Of a stretch of 28,848 bases of DNA, positions 22,399 to 28,848 are shown one piece after another. The position numbers and the translations under genes are program-made. This stretch comes from DASRQK01 sp040392005 (GTDB lineage: Bacteria > Bacteroidota > Bacteroidia > Sphingobacteriales > Sphingobacteriaceae), in the NCBI GenBank assembly GCA_040392005.1, contig JBEBWT010000023.1, positions 1-28,848 on the forward strand, read 5' to 3'. How positions within the stretch are numbered: the first letter of the stretch is position 1; each line of letters starts with the position of its first letter. Below the pieces are notes generated by a model that saw only the letters and a program-made list of their open reading frames with translations, was not told the DNA's origin and made no database searches.

Positions 22399-23655
22399 CT
22401 AAGAAGAAGATTTCCTCCATTGCCCCACCAAAACTCCGATCAGACCCAGGCAGATGGTCACCGAGGCGGCTACCAGCATCTGGTGGGTATGATTGACATA
22501 GATTCTCAACATACCGGCCAGTCCCTGTAACATCAGCACAAATTCATTGAACAAGATACCCCCTACGGTAATAACAACCGCCACCCGGACCAGCAGATTT
22601 TCTTTGAGATGGTGATTCATCAGGAGGAATCCCAGCAAAAACAGGGAGATCACGACCAGCAGTACCAAGTGCAGATAACCAATAACAATGGGCCGGAAAC
22701 CATAGGCAAACTGGCTGAGTTCGGGAATGAGGGATAGGGCCTGCAAAACCAGCTTGATACTGTAAGCAATACCCACGACCAGCAACAGAAAACGAACCAG
22801 CAGACTACTGTGGGGACGTAAAAGTGCTTTTTTCTTCCACAACTCCACCAGCCATACAAACCATACGATCAGTTGGGCAATGGCCGCAACGACCATCAAT
22901 AGATACAGCCAGTCCGGCATATCCTTCCACCATAAAACGGACAGGAAATAAGTAGGGATACAGGCTCCTGCGAATATATAAAACAAGGCTTTGGCTCTTT
23001 TCAATTGAATACCTTTGATATGGAGCCAATGGTGCAGCAATCCCAGACAGGCAAACAGGAACCAGCCATTGTACTGGAAATGCAGATAAAAATAAACCGA
23101 TGCCAGTTGCTTGCGGGTATCCACACTATGGGTCATCATCAGGTAGGAAAGGGCAAAAGTGCCCAGCGAAGAAAGCACGAGGAAGATCAGGGCTGCCCGG
23201 AACCACTGGCACACCAACTGGTTGCCGGTCTCTCTGGTCCATTGGGCACATCGCTTCCAGACAAATACGGTAAAAACGTAGGAGACAAAAATCCCGAGGG
23301 TGGCAAAGGTAATGGAATACCGTCCGTATCCCTGTAGCATAAAGGCGACCAGCATCCCGTAAGCGGTCAGGATATTGGCCAGGATCAAGGCATTGGCTTT
23401 CCACAGATCCCGGCTATCCAGTGATTTACTCAAACCTTTCAGCACCACGACCAGTATCAGCACCATCAGGGCATGGCTCACCCAGCCTGAAAAAGCAAAA
23501 TGGGAATGGGAATGCAAGAAAAACTTCTGATGGAGCCAGGGCATGGGCAATACCATCTTCAGACGCATCATCAGACCCACCAAACCAACAATCAGAAAGT
23601 TAATGACAGCGATCGATAACCATTTATTGGGAGTGATAGTTTTCAGAAAAGACAT
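22399..23655 (-). CDS. Polytopic membrane protein resembling heme-copper oxidase subunit I
   Basis: About 418 residues from the ATG at 23655 (a TTG at 23661 would add two). There are about 12 hydrophobic segments. Helix 2 carries a His-rich start (KFFLHSHSHFAFSGWVSHAL), and later helices carry YFYLHFQYNGWF, CLGLLHHWLH and GYLHLVLL. These His positions and Trp/Gly patterns recall the heme-copper oxidase / NO reductase catalytic subunit family, although the protein is shorter and lacks the usual full set of motifs that I could assign. It is on the same strand as the Crp/Fnr regulator, beside the nos operon, so a role in nitrogen-oxide respiration, heme handling or gas sensing is plausible but unproven. 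Confidence 0.62.
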   Translation of the reverse strand: MSFLKTITPNKWLSIAVINFLIVGLVGLMMRLKMVLPMPWLHQKFFLHSHSHFAFSGWVSHALMVLILVVVLKGLSKSLDSRDLWKANALILANILTAYGMLVAFMLQGYGRYSITFATLGIFVSYVFTVFVWKRCAQWTRETGNQLVCQWFRAALIFLVLSSLGTFALSYLMMTHSVDTRKQLASVYFYLHFQYNGWFLFACLGLLHHWLHIKGIQLKRAKALFYIFAGACIPTYFLSVLWWKDMPDWLYLLMVVAAIAQLIVWFVWLVELWKKKALLRPHSSLLVRFLLLVVGIAYSIKLVLQALSLIPELSQFAYGFRPIVIGYLHLVLLVVISLFLLGFLLMNHHLKENLLVRVAVVITVGGILFNEFVLMLQGLAGMLRIYVNHTHQMLVAASVTICLGLIGVLVGQWRKSSS

Positions 23656-23752
23656 GGGCAATTAATCTATTAAAATTTATGGGCTGAATATTTGAGAGTT
23701 AAAAGTAATAAATATCAATCAAAATCATATTGAAAACGACAACTGTCCGGGT

Positions 23753-24361
23753 TCAGATTCCATCGGACGGCAGAAATACCTTGCCCCTCACAACCTCGAC
23801 TTTTTCCTCCCGCTGCATATTTTTGATGGCCCGGATGACGGTTTCCACCCGCAGACCGGTGATATTGGCCAATTGCTGCCGGGTCATCAGCAGGCGGTTA
23901 CATTTTTTACAAATATGCTTTCCCTTGCGGTTAAAATAATCGATCAGATTTTCCAGAATATATTCCGGTGAATTGGACGAAAGAATATTGGTCAGAAAAT
24001 AATGGTAACGAAGCCGTTCAGCAAACAGTTTGTTAAACTCAAACAGCAGATCGGGCCGTTCATGCATCAACTCCAGAAACGATTCGGAACGCAGTCTGAT
24101 CAACTTGCAGGGGGTGTCGGCAATGGTGGTGGCCGCATAATTGTCACCATCGAAGATCCCGAATTCACCAAAACTCTCCCCTTCTTCAATAATGCCATGC
24201 AGCACTTCCTTGCCATTGTCCAGCAGATTGGACCAGCGGACTCTACCGGACACGATCTGATAATAAAAGGTGGCACTCGCTCCTTCATTGAATATGACCT
24301 CACCGGACACTACATCCCGATAGGTCGCACCTCTTTCCAACAACAAATTGATATCCAACAT
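23753..24361 (-). CDS. Crp/Fnr family transcription regulator
   Basis: 202 residues. The N-terminal cyclic-nucleotide-binding-like beta barrel (GEVIFNEGASATFYYQIVSG, EEGESFGEFGIFDGDNY) is followed by the long dimer helix and a C-terminal winged helix-turn-helix (TRQQLANITGLRVETVIRAI). There is no N-terminal cysteine cluster of the Fnr type, but a CxxC (ICKKC, about 158-162) lies just before the DNA-binding domain. It is transcribed away from the nos operon, whose control region contains an Fnr-like inverted repeat, so it is the likely nos activator. The signal it senses (NO, oxygen state, or another) cannot be read from sequence. TAATTTAG on its strand just before the start is a one-mismatch -7 box. 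Confidence 0.88.
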   Translation of the reverse strand: MLDINLLLERGATYRDVVSGEVIFNEGASATFYYQIVSGRVRWSNLLDNGKEVLHGIIEEGESFGEFGIFDGDNYAATTIADTPCKLIRLRSESFLELMHERPDLLFEFNKLFAERLRYHYFLTNILSSNSPEYILENLIDYFNRKGKHICKKCNRLLMTRQQLANITGLRVETVIRAIKNMQREEKVEVVRGKVFLPSDGI

Positions 24362-24461
24362 GGTAGCTAAATTACGAAAAGAATTGCTTACATTTACAGA
24401 TGAGAATCACTTTGTACCGTGACGAGAATCATAATTTTGAAAATTATAATATAAATAATTG

Positions 24462-24481
24462 ATTATTAATATATTAATAAT
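24462..24481. promoter_or_regulatory. 20-bp AT-only perfect palindrome
   Basis: ATTATTAATATATTAATAAT is its own reverse complement and sits in an AT-rich stretch between the Crp/Fnr gene and the nos operon. Two direct copies of GAGAATCA (24402-24409, 24424-24431) lie nearer the regulator gene. The function is open: DNA bending or a second binding site for the intergenic region. Confidence 0.45.
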
Positions 24482-24531
24482 TAAAAACGAGTCAGAAATC
24501 AGTCCGGATCCGCTGGCCGGAGCTTCCTAAA

Positions 24532-24561
24532 CTTATTTTATGATTCAGATCATAAAATAAG
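24532..24561. promoter_or_regulatory. Fnr/Crp-like operator of the nos operon
   Basis: Perfect inverted repeat with 13-base arms: CTTATTTTATGAT, centre TCAG, ATCATAAAATAAG. The core TGAT-N4-ATCA matches the Fnr-family half-site arrangement. Its centre (about 24546.5) is roughly 41-44 bases before the start expected from the -7 box at 24576-24583, the class II activator position, and it occupies the place of the missing -33 box. Confidence 0.78.
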
Positions 24562-24575
24562 GGACAGAGGTCGGG

Positions 24576-24583
24576 TACTTTTG
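24576..24583 (+). promoter_or_regulatory. nos operon -7 element
   Basis: TACTTTTG fits TAnnTTTG; no -33 TTTG is seen, in line with activator dependence on the palindrome just upstream. The leader to the first ATG is about 120 bases. Confidence 0.6.
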
Positions 24584-24634
24584 TTCTTGATGAGCGGGAA
24601 GCAAGCATTAATAAAAACCTCATCAGACAAACAA

Positions 24635-24686
24635 AAAGAACAAAACTAAAGAACAAAACTAAAGAACAAAACTAAAGAACAAAACT
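24635..24686 (+). repeat. Four tandem 13-bp repeats in the nos leader
   Basis: AAAGAACAAAACT occurs four times without gaps (24635-24647, 24648-24660, 24661-24673, 24674-24686), ending 22 bases before the cytochrome ATG. The sequence is unstructured and A-rich on the RNA strand; it could affect ribosome loading or simply be slippage. Confidence 0.85.
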
Positions 24687-24708
24687 AAGCACACAAACAA
24701 CTATTGTT

Positions 24709-25176
24709 ATGAAACAAACTATTGTATTTTTAATGATCTGTGCCATTGTATATGGCTGTGGCCAGAGTGGAAATCAAAACTCATCATCGGAAAATCAGAT
24801 TGGCAAATCCTCCATGTCCACGGATGATTACGATCCCAATCGTGGAGCAGGGAAATTTGACCATGTGGATCTGGGAGACGGGCTCAATCCTACATTGGCG
24901 ACAGAGGGAAAGTTGATCTCGGATTTGAAATGTGCCAGTTGCCATAAATACACAGACGAACGGCTGGTCGGACCAGGCTGGTCGGGTGTGAGCAACAAAC
25001 ATCGTCCGGAATGGATCATGAACTTTATCACCAACCCTGATCCGATGATCGACAAGGATCCCGAACTGCAGGCCCAACTGGAAATCTGTTTGGTCAGGAT
25101 GCCCAATCAGAATCTGAGTGATGATGATGCAAGGGCTATTCTGGAGTTCATGCGTCAGAATGACGGGGTACAATAA
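24709..25176 (+). CDS. Lipoprotein c-type cytochrome of the nos operon
   Basis: 155 residues. A signal peptide ends in a lipobox (VYGCG, Cys about 17), so the protein is lipid-anchored in the envelope. One heme-binding CASCH motif is at about 75-79, with the probable distal ligand in VRMPNQNLS. The size and single heme fit a class I cytochrome c. Such cytochromes precede nosZ in clade II clusters and are thought to deliver electrons to NosZ. First gene of the operon, 44 bases before nosZ. Confidence 0.9.
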   Translation: MKQTIVFLMICAIVYGCGQSGNQNSSSENQIGKSSMSTDDYDPNRGAGKFDHVDLGDGLNPTLATEGKLISDLKCASCHKYTDERLVGPGWSGVSNKHRPEWIMNFITNPDPMIDKDPELQAQLEICLVRMPNQNLSDDDARAILEFMRQNDGVQ

Positions 25177-25220
25177 ATAGAAAAACAAACAAATCCAAAC
25201 AATAAATTAAATACATCGAG

Positions 25221-27203
25221 ATGAGAAAAAAGCAATACATTTTATGGGTGCTGGCCATTGTTGCCGTATCCATGACATTCAACGCATGTAAACCCAAGGG
25301 GGCCGGAAGTGCGTTGAGCGGAAATGCTGCAGAGCGTGTATATATACCGCCGGGACAGCATGATGAATTCTACAATTTTGTATCCGGAGGATTCAGTGGT
25401 CAGATGACAGTTTACGGACTGCCAAGCGGACGGTTGCTGAAATTGATCCCTGTATTCTCGGTGAATGCTGAAAACGCATGGGGATTCAGCGAAGAAACCA
25501 AACCTATGCTGAACACTTCACATGGTTTTGTGCCATGGGATGATCTGCACCACATCGAGTCTTCTTTTACAGGTGGTATGCCTGATGGTCGCTGGATGTT
25601 TGCCAACTCCAACAACACCCCCCGTCTGGCACGGATCGACCTGACCACCTTCTCCACCGCCGAAATCCTGGAAATTCCAAACACAGGTGGGAACCACTGT
25701 TCGCCGTTTACCACTGAAAACTCAGAGTATGTGATCGCTGCGACACGTTTCAGTGTACCTCCGGATGGACCAGAAGGAGATGTGCCGATTTCTTCCTACA
25801 AAGAGAATTTCAAGGGACACATCAGCTTTGTGAGCATTGACAAGGAAAGCGGTGAGATGGATATCGCCTTCCAGTTGAAAACACCTGGTCTGAATTTTGA
25901 CCTTTCCAGCGCAGGTAAGGGCGTTTCCAACGGATGGCTGTTTATCAGTACCTACAACTCCGAGCAGGCCCATACCTTGCTTGAAGTCAATGCTTCCAAG
26001 AATGACAAGGACTTCATCATGGCCATCAACTGGAAGAAAGCCGAAGAGTACATCAAAGCTGGACGCGGTAAAAAACAGACCAATGTCCGTTATGCGCACA
26101 ACAAAATGAATCACGAAACCTTTACTGCAACTTCTGAAATCAAAACTGAAGTCTTGGTATTGGATGTGACCGAATTTGATGACCTGGTGTACCTGATCCC
26201 CTGCCCTAAATCACCTCACGGAGCCGATGTAAGCCCTACCGGTGAATTCATCGTTGGCAGTGGTAAACTGGCTGCTTTGATTCCTGTATTCAGCTTTGCT
26301 AAAATCCAGGATGCGATCCAGAGCAAAAACTACGAAGCCGAATTATACGATGGTATTCCTGTATTGAACTACGAAGCAGTATTGCACGGAGAGGTTGAAA
26401 AACCAGGTCTGGGTCCTCTGCACACCGAATTTGACGAAAAAGGAAATGCTTATACTTCATTCTTCGTTTCTTCTGAAGTGGTAAAATGGGATCTGAAATC
26501 TTTGGAAATCCTGGACAGACAGCCTACATACTATTCAGTTGGACACTTGATGGTAGCCGGTGGAAACTCCAAAAAACCTTACGGAAAATACCTCGTTGCC
26601 TTCAACAAGATCACCAAAGACCGCTTCCTGCCCACAGGACCGGAACTCGCCCACAGTGCGCAGTTGTTTGACATCAGTGGTGAAAAAATGGAGCTTTTGC
26701 TGGACTTCCCTACACTGGGTGAGCCTCACTATGCACAAGCTATCCCTGCGGATCTGATCAAAGATAAATCTGTCAAGATTTTTGATATCAATGCAAACAA
26801 ACACCCGCACAAAACAAATGGTGAAGCAGAAGCAAGAGTGGTACGTGAAAGCAATAATGTAGTACGGGTCTATATGACTACCATCCGTTCACACATTACT
26901 CCGGACGTGATCGAAGGTATCCACCTCGGTGACACGGTTTACTTCCATGTGACCAACCTGGAACAAGACTGGGATATGCCGCATGGTTTTGCCATCAAGG
27001 GAGCCAACAACTCCGAGTTGCTGGTCATGCCCGGTGAGACGATAACCCTAAAATGGGTACCGGACCGTGTAGGTATCTTCCCATTCTATTGTACTGACTT
27101 CTGTTCTGCGCTGCACCAGGAAATGACGGGGTATGCACGGGTATCTGCCCGCGGCAAAAATACACCGATCACCTATTATACCGGTGTGCCCAGAACTGAA
27201 TAA
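25221..27203 (+). CDS. nosZ: Nitrous-oxide reductase, clade II (Sec-type)
   Basis: 660 residues. The N-terminus is a Sec/lipoprotein signal (lipobox FNAC, Cys 23) rather than the twin-arginine signal of clade I enzymes. The seven-bladed propeller contains the CuZ histidines in recognisable contexts: DLHHIESS (two), GGNHCSP, KSPHGADV, GPLHTEFDEKG, SVGHLMVAGG and GEPHYAQA. The C-terminal cupredoxin domain has the CuA site CTDFCSALHQEM together with the upstream His in MPHGFAIKG. All ligands are therefore present, and the enzyme should reduce N2O to N2 in the periplasm. Accessory genes follow directly. Confidence 0.97.
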   Translation: MRKKQYILWVLAIVAVSMTFNACKPKGAGSALSGNAAERVYIPPGQHDEFYNFVSGGFSGQMTVYGLPSGRLLKLIPVFSVNAENAWGFSEETKPMLNTSHGFVPWDDLHHIESSFTGGMPDGRWMFANSNNTPRLARIDLTTFSTAEILEIPNTGGNHCSPFTTENSEYVIAATRFSVPPDGPEGDVPISSYKENFKGHISFVSIDKESGEMDIAFQLKTPGLNFDLSSAGKGVSNGWLFISTYNSEQAHTLLEVNASKNDKDFIMAINWKKAEEYIKAGRGKKQTNVRYAHNKMNHETFTATSEIKTEVLVLDVTEFDDLVYLIPCPKSPHGADVSPTGEFIVGSGKLAALIPVFSFAKIQDAIQSKNYEAELYDGIPVLNYEAVLHGEVEKPGLGPLHTEFDEKGNAYTSFFVSSEVVKWDLKSLEILDRQPTYYSVGHLMVAGGNSKKPYGKYLVAFNKITKDRFLPTGPELAHSAQLFDISGEKMELLLDFPTLGEPHYAQAIPADLIKDKSVKIFDINANKHPHKTNGEAEARVVRESNNVVRVYMTTIRSHITPDVIEGIHLGDTVYFHVTNLEQDWDMPHGFAIKGANNSELLVMPGETITLKWVPDRVGIFPFYCTDFCSALHQEMTGYARVSARGKNTPITYYTGVPRTE

Positions 27204-27245
27204 TCAGTAGTAAACCCAGAATTTGGGTCAAAAAACAATATTGAC

Positions 27246-27845
27246 GTGAAAAATCAACAAAAAATATCAAAACTCAGCAGCGCTATACTCCTTCTTGGGG
27301 GTATAGCCCTGCTTGCAGTCATCATACTGCCGATATGGCGTATAGAGTTGATTGCTCCGCAATATCCCGAGGGGCTGGAACTGCTCATATATAGTAATAA
27401 TCTGGGAGGTCAGGTGGACATTATCAATGGATTGAACCACTACATCGGGATGAAAGTCCTGAATGTGGATGATTTTATTGAATTTACTGTTTTACCTTAC
27501 ATTATCGCAGTTTATGCGGCCTTATTCCTGCTTACAGGAATATTGAGACGCCGCAAAATGGTTTATGTGCTATTCGGACTGTTTTTACTGTTTGGGATCG
27601 TCGCAATGGTTGACTTCTATGTCTGGCTGTATGATTATGGCCATAATCTGGATCCGAATGCCGCGATCAAAGTGCCGGGAATGGCCTATCAACCCCCATT
27701 ATTGGGATATAAAGAATTACTCAATTTCATTGCATTTTCTATCCCGGACACCGGAGGATGGATATTCATTGGCTGCGGTGTAGCCCTGGCATTCGTCGTG
27801 TTTATGGAATGGAAAGCTGCGAAAAAGAAATTAACAATTGAATAA
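27246..27845 (+). CDS. NosB-like membrane protein of the nos operon
   Basis: 199 residues from a GTG start; no ATG gives a better fit before the first hydrophobic segment. Four membrane segments are seen (about 11-30, 80-98, 104-127, 170-187), with a periplasmic loop after the first. Membrane proteins of this size occur between nosZ and nosL in clade II clusters and are often called NosB; the function is not established, perhaps linking the quinone pool or metal handling to NosZ. The gene begins 42 bases after nosZ and ends one base before nosL. Confidence 0.68.
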   Translation: MKNQQKISKLSSAILLLGGIALLAVIILPIWRIELIAPQYPEGLELLIYSNNLGGQVDIINGLNHYIGMKVLNVDDFIEFTVLPYIIAVYAALFLLTGILRRRKMVYVLFGLFLLFGIVAMVDFYVWLYDYGHNLDPNAAIKVPGMAYQPPLLGYKELLNFIAFSIPDTGGWIFIGCGVALAFVVFMEWKAAKKKLTIE

Positions 27846-27846
27846 A

Positions 27847-28290
27847 ATGAATCAGTTAAAAGGTCTTGCTCTTATATTCACGCTGATGCTGTCCGTCCTG
27901 CTCGCATCCTGCAGCAGTGATGGTCCCCAGGCGATCCGCTATGGTCAGGATCAATGTGTATATTGCAAAATGACCATCAGTGACGCCCGTTTTGGTACGC
28001 AGATCGTCACCAATAAAGGGCGGGCCTTCAATTTTGATGACGTGCAGTGCATGATCGCATTTATGAAGGCTGGCGATGTGGACCAGGCGGATATCAAAGA
28101 GATTTATCTGCCGGATTACAGCAATGACAACAAACTCCTGCCGGCCAGGGATATGATTCTTTTGAGAAGCGAGTCCCTGAAAAGCCCGATGCGGGGAGAT
28201 ATTGCCGCCTTTCGTTCGCAGGAGGATCTGGAAGAAGCAAGAAAGATATATGGAGGGGAAGTATTGACATGGGACGATCTCTGGAAATAA
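27847..28290 (+). CDS. nosL: Copper chaperone lipoprotein NosL
   Basis: 147 residues from the ATG at 27847 (a TTG at 27838 is in frame but less likely). The lipobox LLASC makes it a lipoprotein. The copper-binding motif CVYCKM, followed by ISDARFGTQI, is the NosL signature, and NFDDVQCMIAFM is also typical. NosL delivers Cu(I) for CuZ assembly in NosZ. Its end overlaps the start of nosD by 22 bases. Confidence 0.93.
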   Translation: MNQLKGLALIFTLMLSVLLASCSSDGPQAIRYGQDQCVYCKMTISDARFGTQIVTNKGRAFNFDDVQCMIAFMKAGDVDQADIKEIYLPDYSNDNKLLPARDMILLRSESLKSPMRGDIAAFRSQEDLEEARKIYGGEVLTWDDLWK

Positions 28291-28848
28291 CTGAGAAATT
28301 TAAAATTTCGAAAGGTTTTATATTAATTTTCTTTTTGTGTGCTAATTTGATGGTCTGCGGCATGGCTTCCCATGCCGCTACCATCATAATTGGACCGGAC
28401 CAGAAAATAAAATCAATCCGGGAGGCCCTTGCCTCGGCCCAGCCCCTCGACACCATCCGGGTCATGGGTGGAGTCTATAAGGAGGGCAATATCGAAATCA
28501 GGATTCCCATACATCTGATCGGGATCGGCAGACCGACCCTGGACGGGGAAAGAAAATACGAGCTCCTATCCATTTTTTCTTCCAATGTGACCATCAGCGG
28601 ATTTCGGGTGAATAATTCCGGGCATTCGGCCACCAAGGATATAGCCGCCATCAAAATCTATGGCAGAGACAACGTGATCATTGAAGACAACATACTGGAT
28701 GACAATTTTTTCGGGATCTATGCACAGGAAGCCCGGAATTGCATCATCCGGAACAATAAGATCATAGCTTACGGAAAATCGGAATTATTGACGGGGAATG
28801 GCATCCACGGCTGGAAAAGTGACCACCTTACCGTTACCGGAAATCAGA
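28269..28848 (+). CDS. nosD: NosD, periplasmic copper-processing protein (partial, runs off the window)
   Basis: The first 193 codons are present; the gene continues past the window end. The ATG at 28269 overlaps nosL. A signal peptide (hydrophobic GFILIFFLCANLMVCGMA) precedes the mature part. The start of a right-handed beta-helix follows, with repeated turns such as NNSGHSATKDIAAIKIYGRD, NVIIEDNILDDN and NCIIRNNKII, as in NosD/CASH-domain proteins. NosD works with the NosFY ABC transporter to mature CuZ; nosF and nosY are expected downstream. Confidence 0.9.
   Translation, partial: MGRSLEITEKFKISKGFILIFFLCANLMVCGMASHAATIIIGPDQKIKSIREALASAQPLDTIRVMGGVYKEGNIEIRIPIHLIGIGRPTLDGERKYELLSIFSSNVTISGFRVNNSGHSATKDIAAIKIYGRDNVIIEDNILDDNFFGIYAQEARNCIIRNNKIIAYGKSELLTGNGIHGWKSDHLTVTGNQ

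Overview
The window looks like chromosomal DNA from a member of the Bacteroidota, possibly a Saprospiria- or Cytophagia-like lineage. The reasons are the promoters of the Bacteroidota type (TTTG, about 19-20 bases, TAnnTTTG) at terC, higBA, trxA and the guide array, a Sec/lipoprotein-type (clade II) nitrous oxide reductase cluster, and the overall set of housekeeping proteins. I cannot assign a genus from sequence alone.

Layout. 1-260 is non-coding and holds a long imperfect palindrome. 261-3171 (+) is a tight operon: a lipoprotein carrying the C-terminal domain of 5'-nucleotidase, a separate metallophosphatase carrying the N-terminal domain, and an MFS transporter. Then come recR (-), a LOG/TIGR00730 protein (+), a TerC-family membrane protein (-), an acyl-CoA dehydrogenase (-), apt (-) downstream of a helix-hairpin-helix protein (-), and an unknown membrane protein with a likely metal-binding tail (-). 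A higBA toxin-antitoxin pair (+) follows, then a TolC/HlyD-type efflux pair (-), dnaE with a fused proofreading exonuclease (+), and trxA (+) closed by two strong terminators.

From about 18350 to 22400 lies an accessory island. It contains an ORF6N protein (-), a strong promoter, a roughly 300-base presumed non-coding RNA segment, nine degenerate 33-base CRISPR-like repeats separated by 20-36 base unique segments, an ECF-type sigma factor gene with two sigma4-like segments, and, one base later, a gene for a 364-residue Cas12f/TnpB-like protein. That protein has lost the recognisable RuvC acidic residues and ends before the zinc ribbon and RuvC-III. A remnant of a higA-like antitoxin gene follows. 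There are no cas1/cas2 genes, no active nuclease and no transposase. The most economical reading is an RNA-guided transcription-activation module: guide RNAs from the array direct the nuclease-dead Cas12f-like protein to DNA, and it brings the dedicated sigma factor and RNA polymerase. I recall recent reports of sigma(E)-dCas12f RNA-guided transcription in Bacteroidota, so the general class is probably known. The multi-guide degenerate array, the second sigma4-like segment and the strongly truncated effector are the features here that deserve attention.

22399-28848 is a denitrification region: a heme-copper-oxidase-like membrane protein (-), a Crp/Fnr regulator (-), and, divergently, a nos operon (+): lipoprotein cytochrome c, nosZ, a NosB-like membrane protein, nosL, and the start of nosD running off the window. 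An Fnr-like perfect inverted repeat sits just upstream of the predicted nos -7 element.
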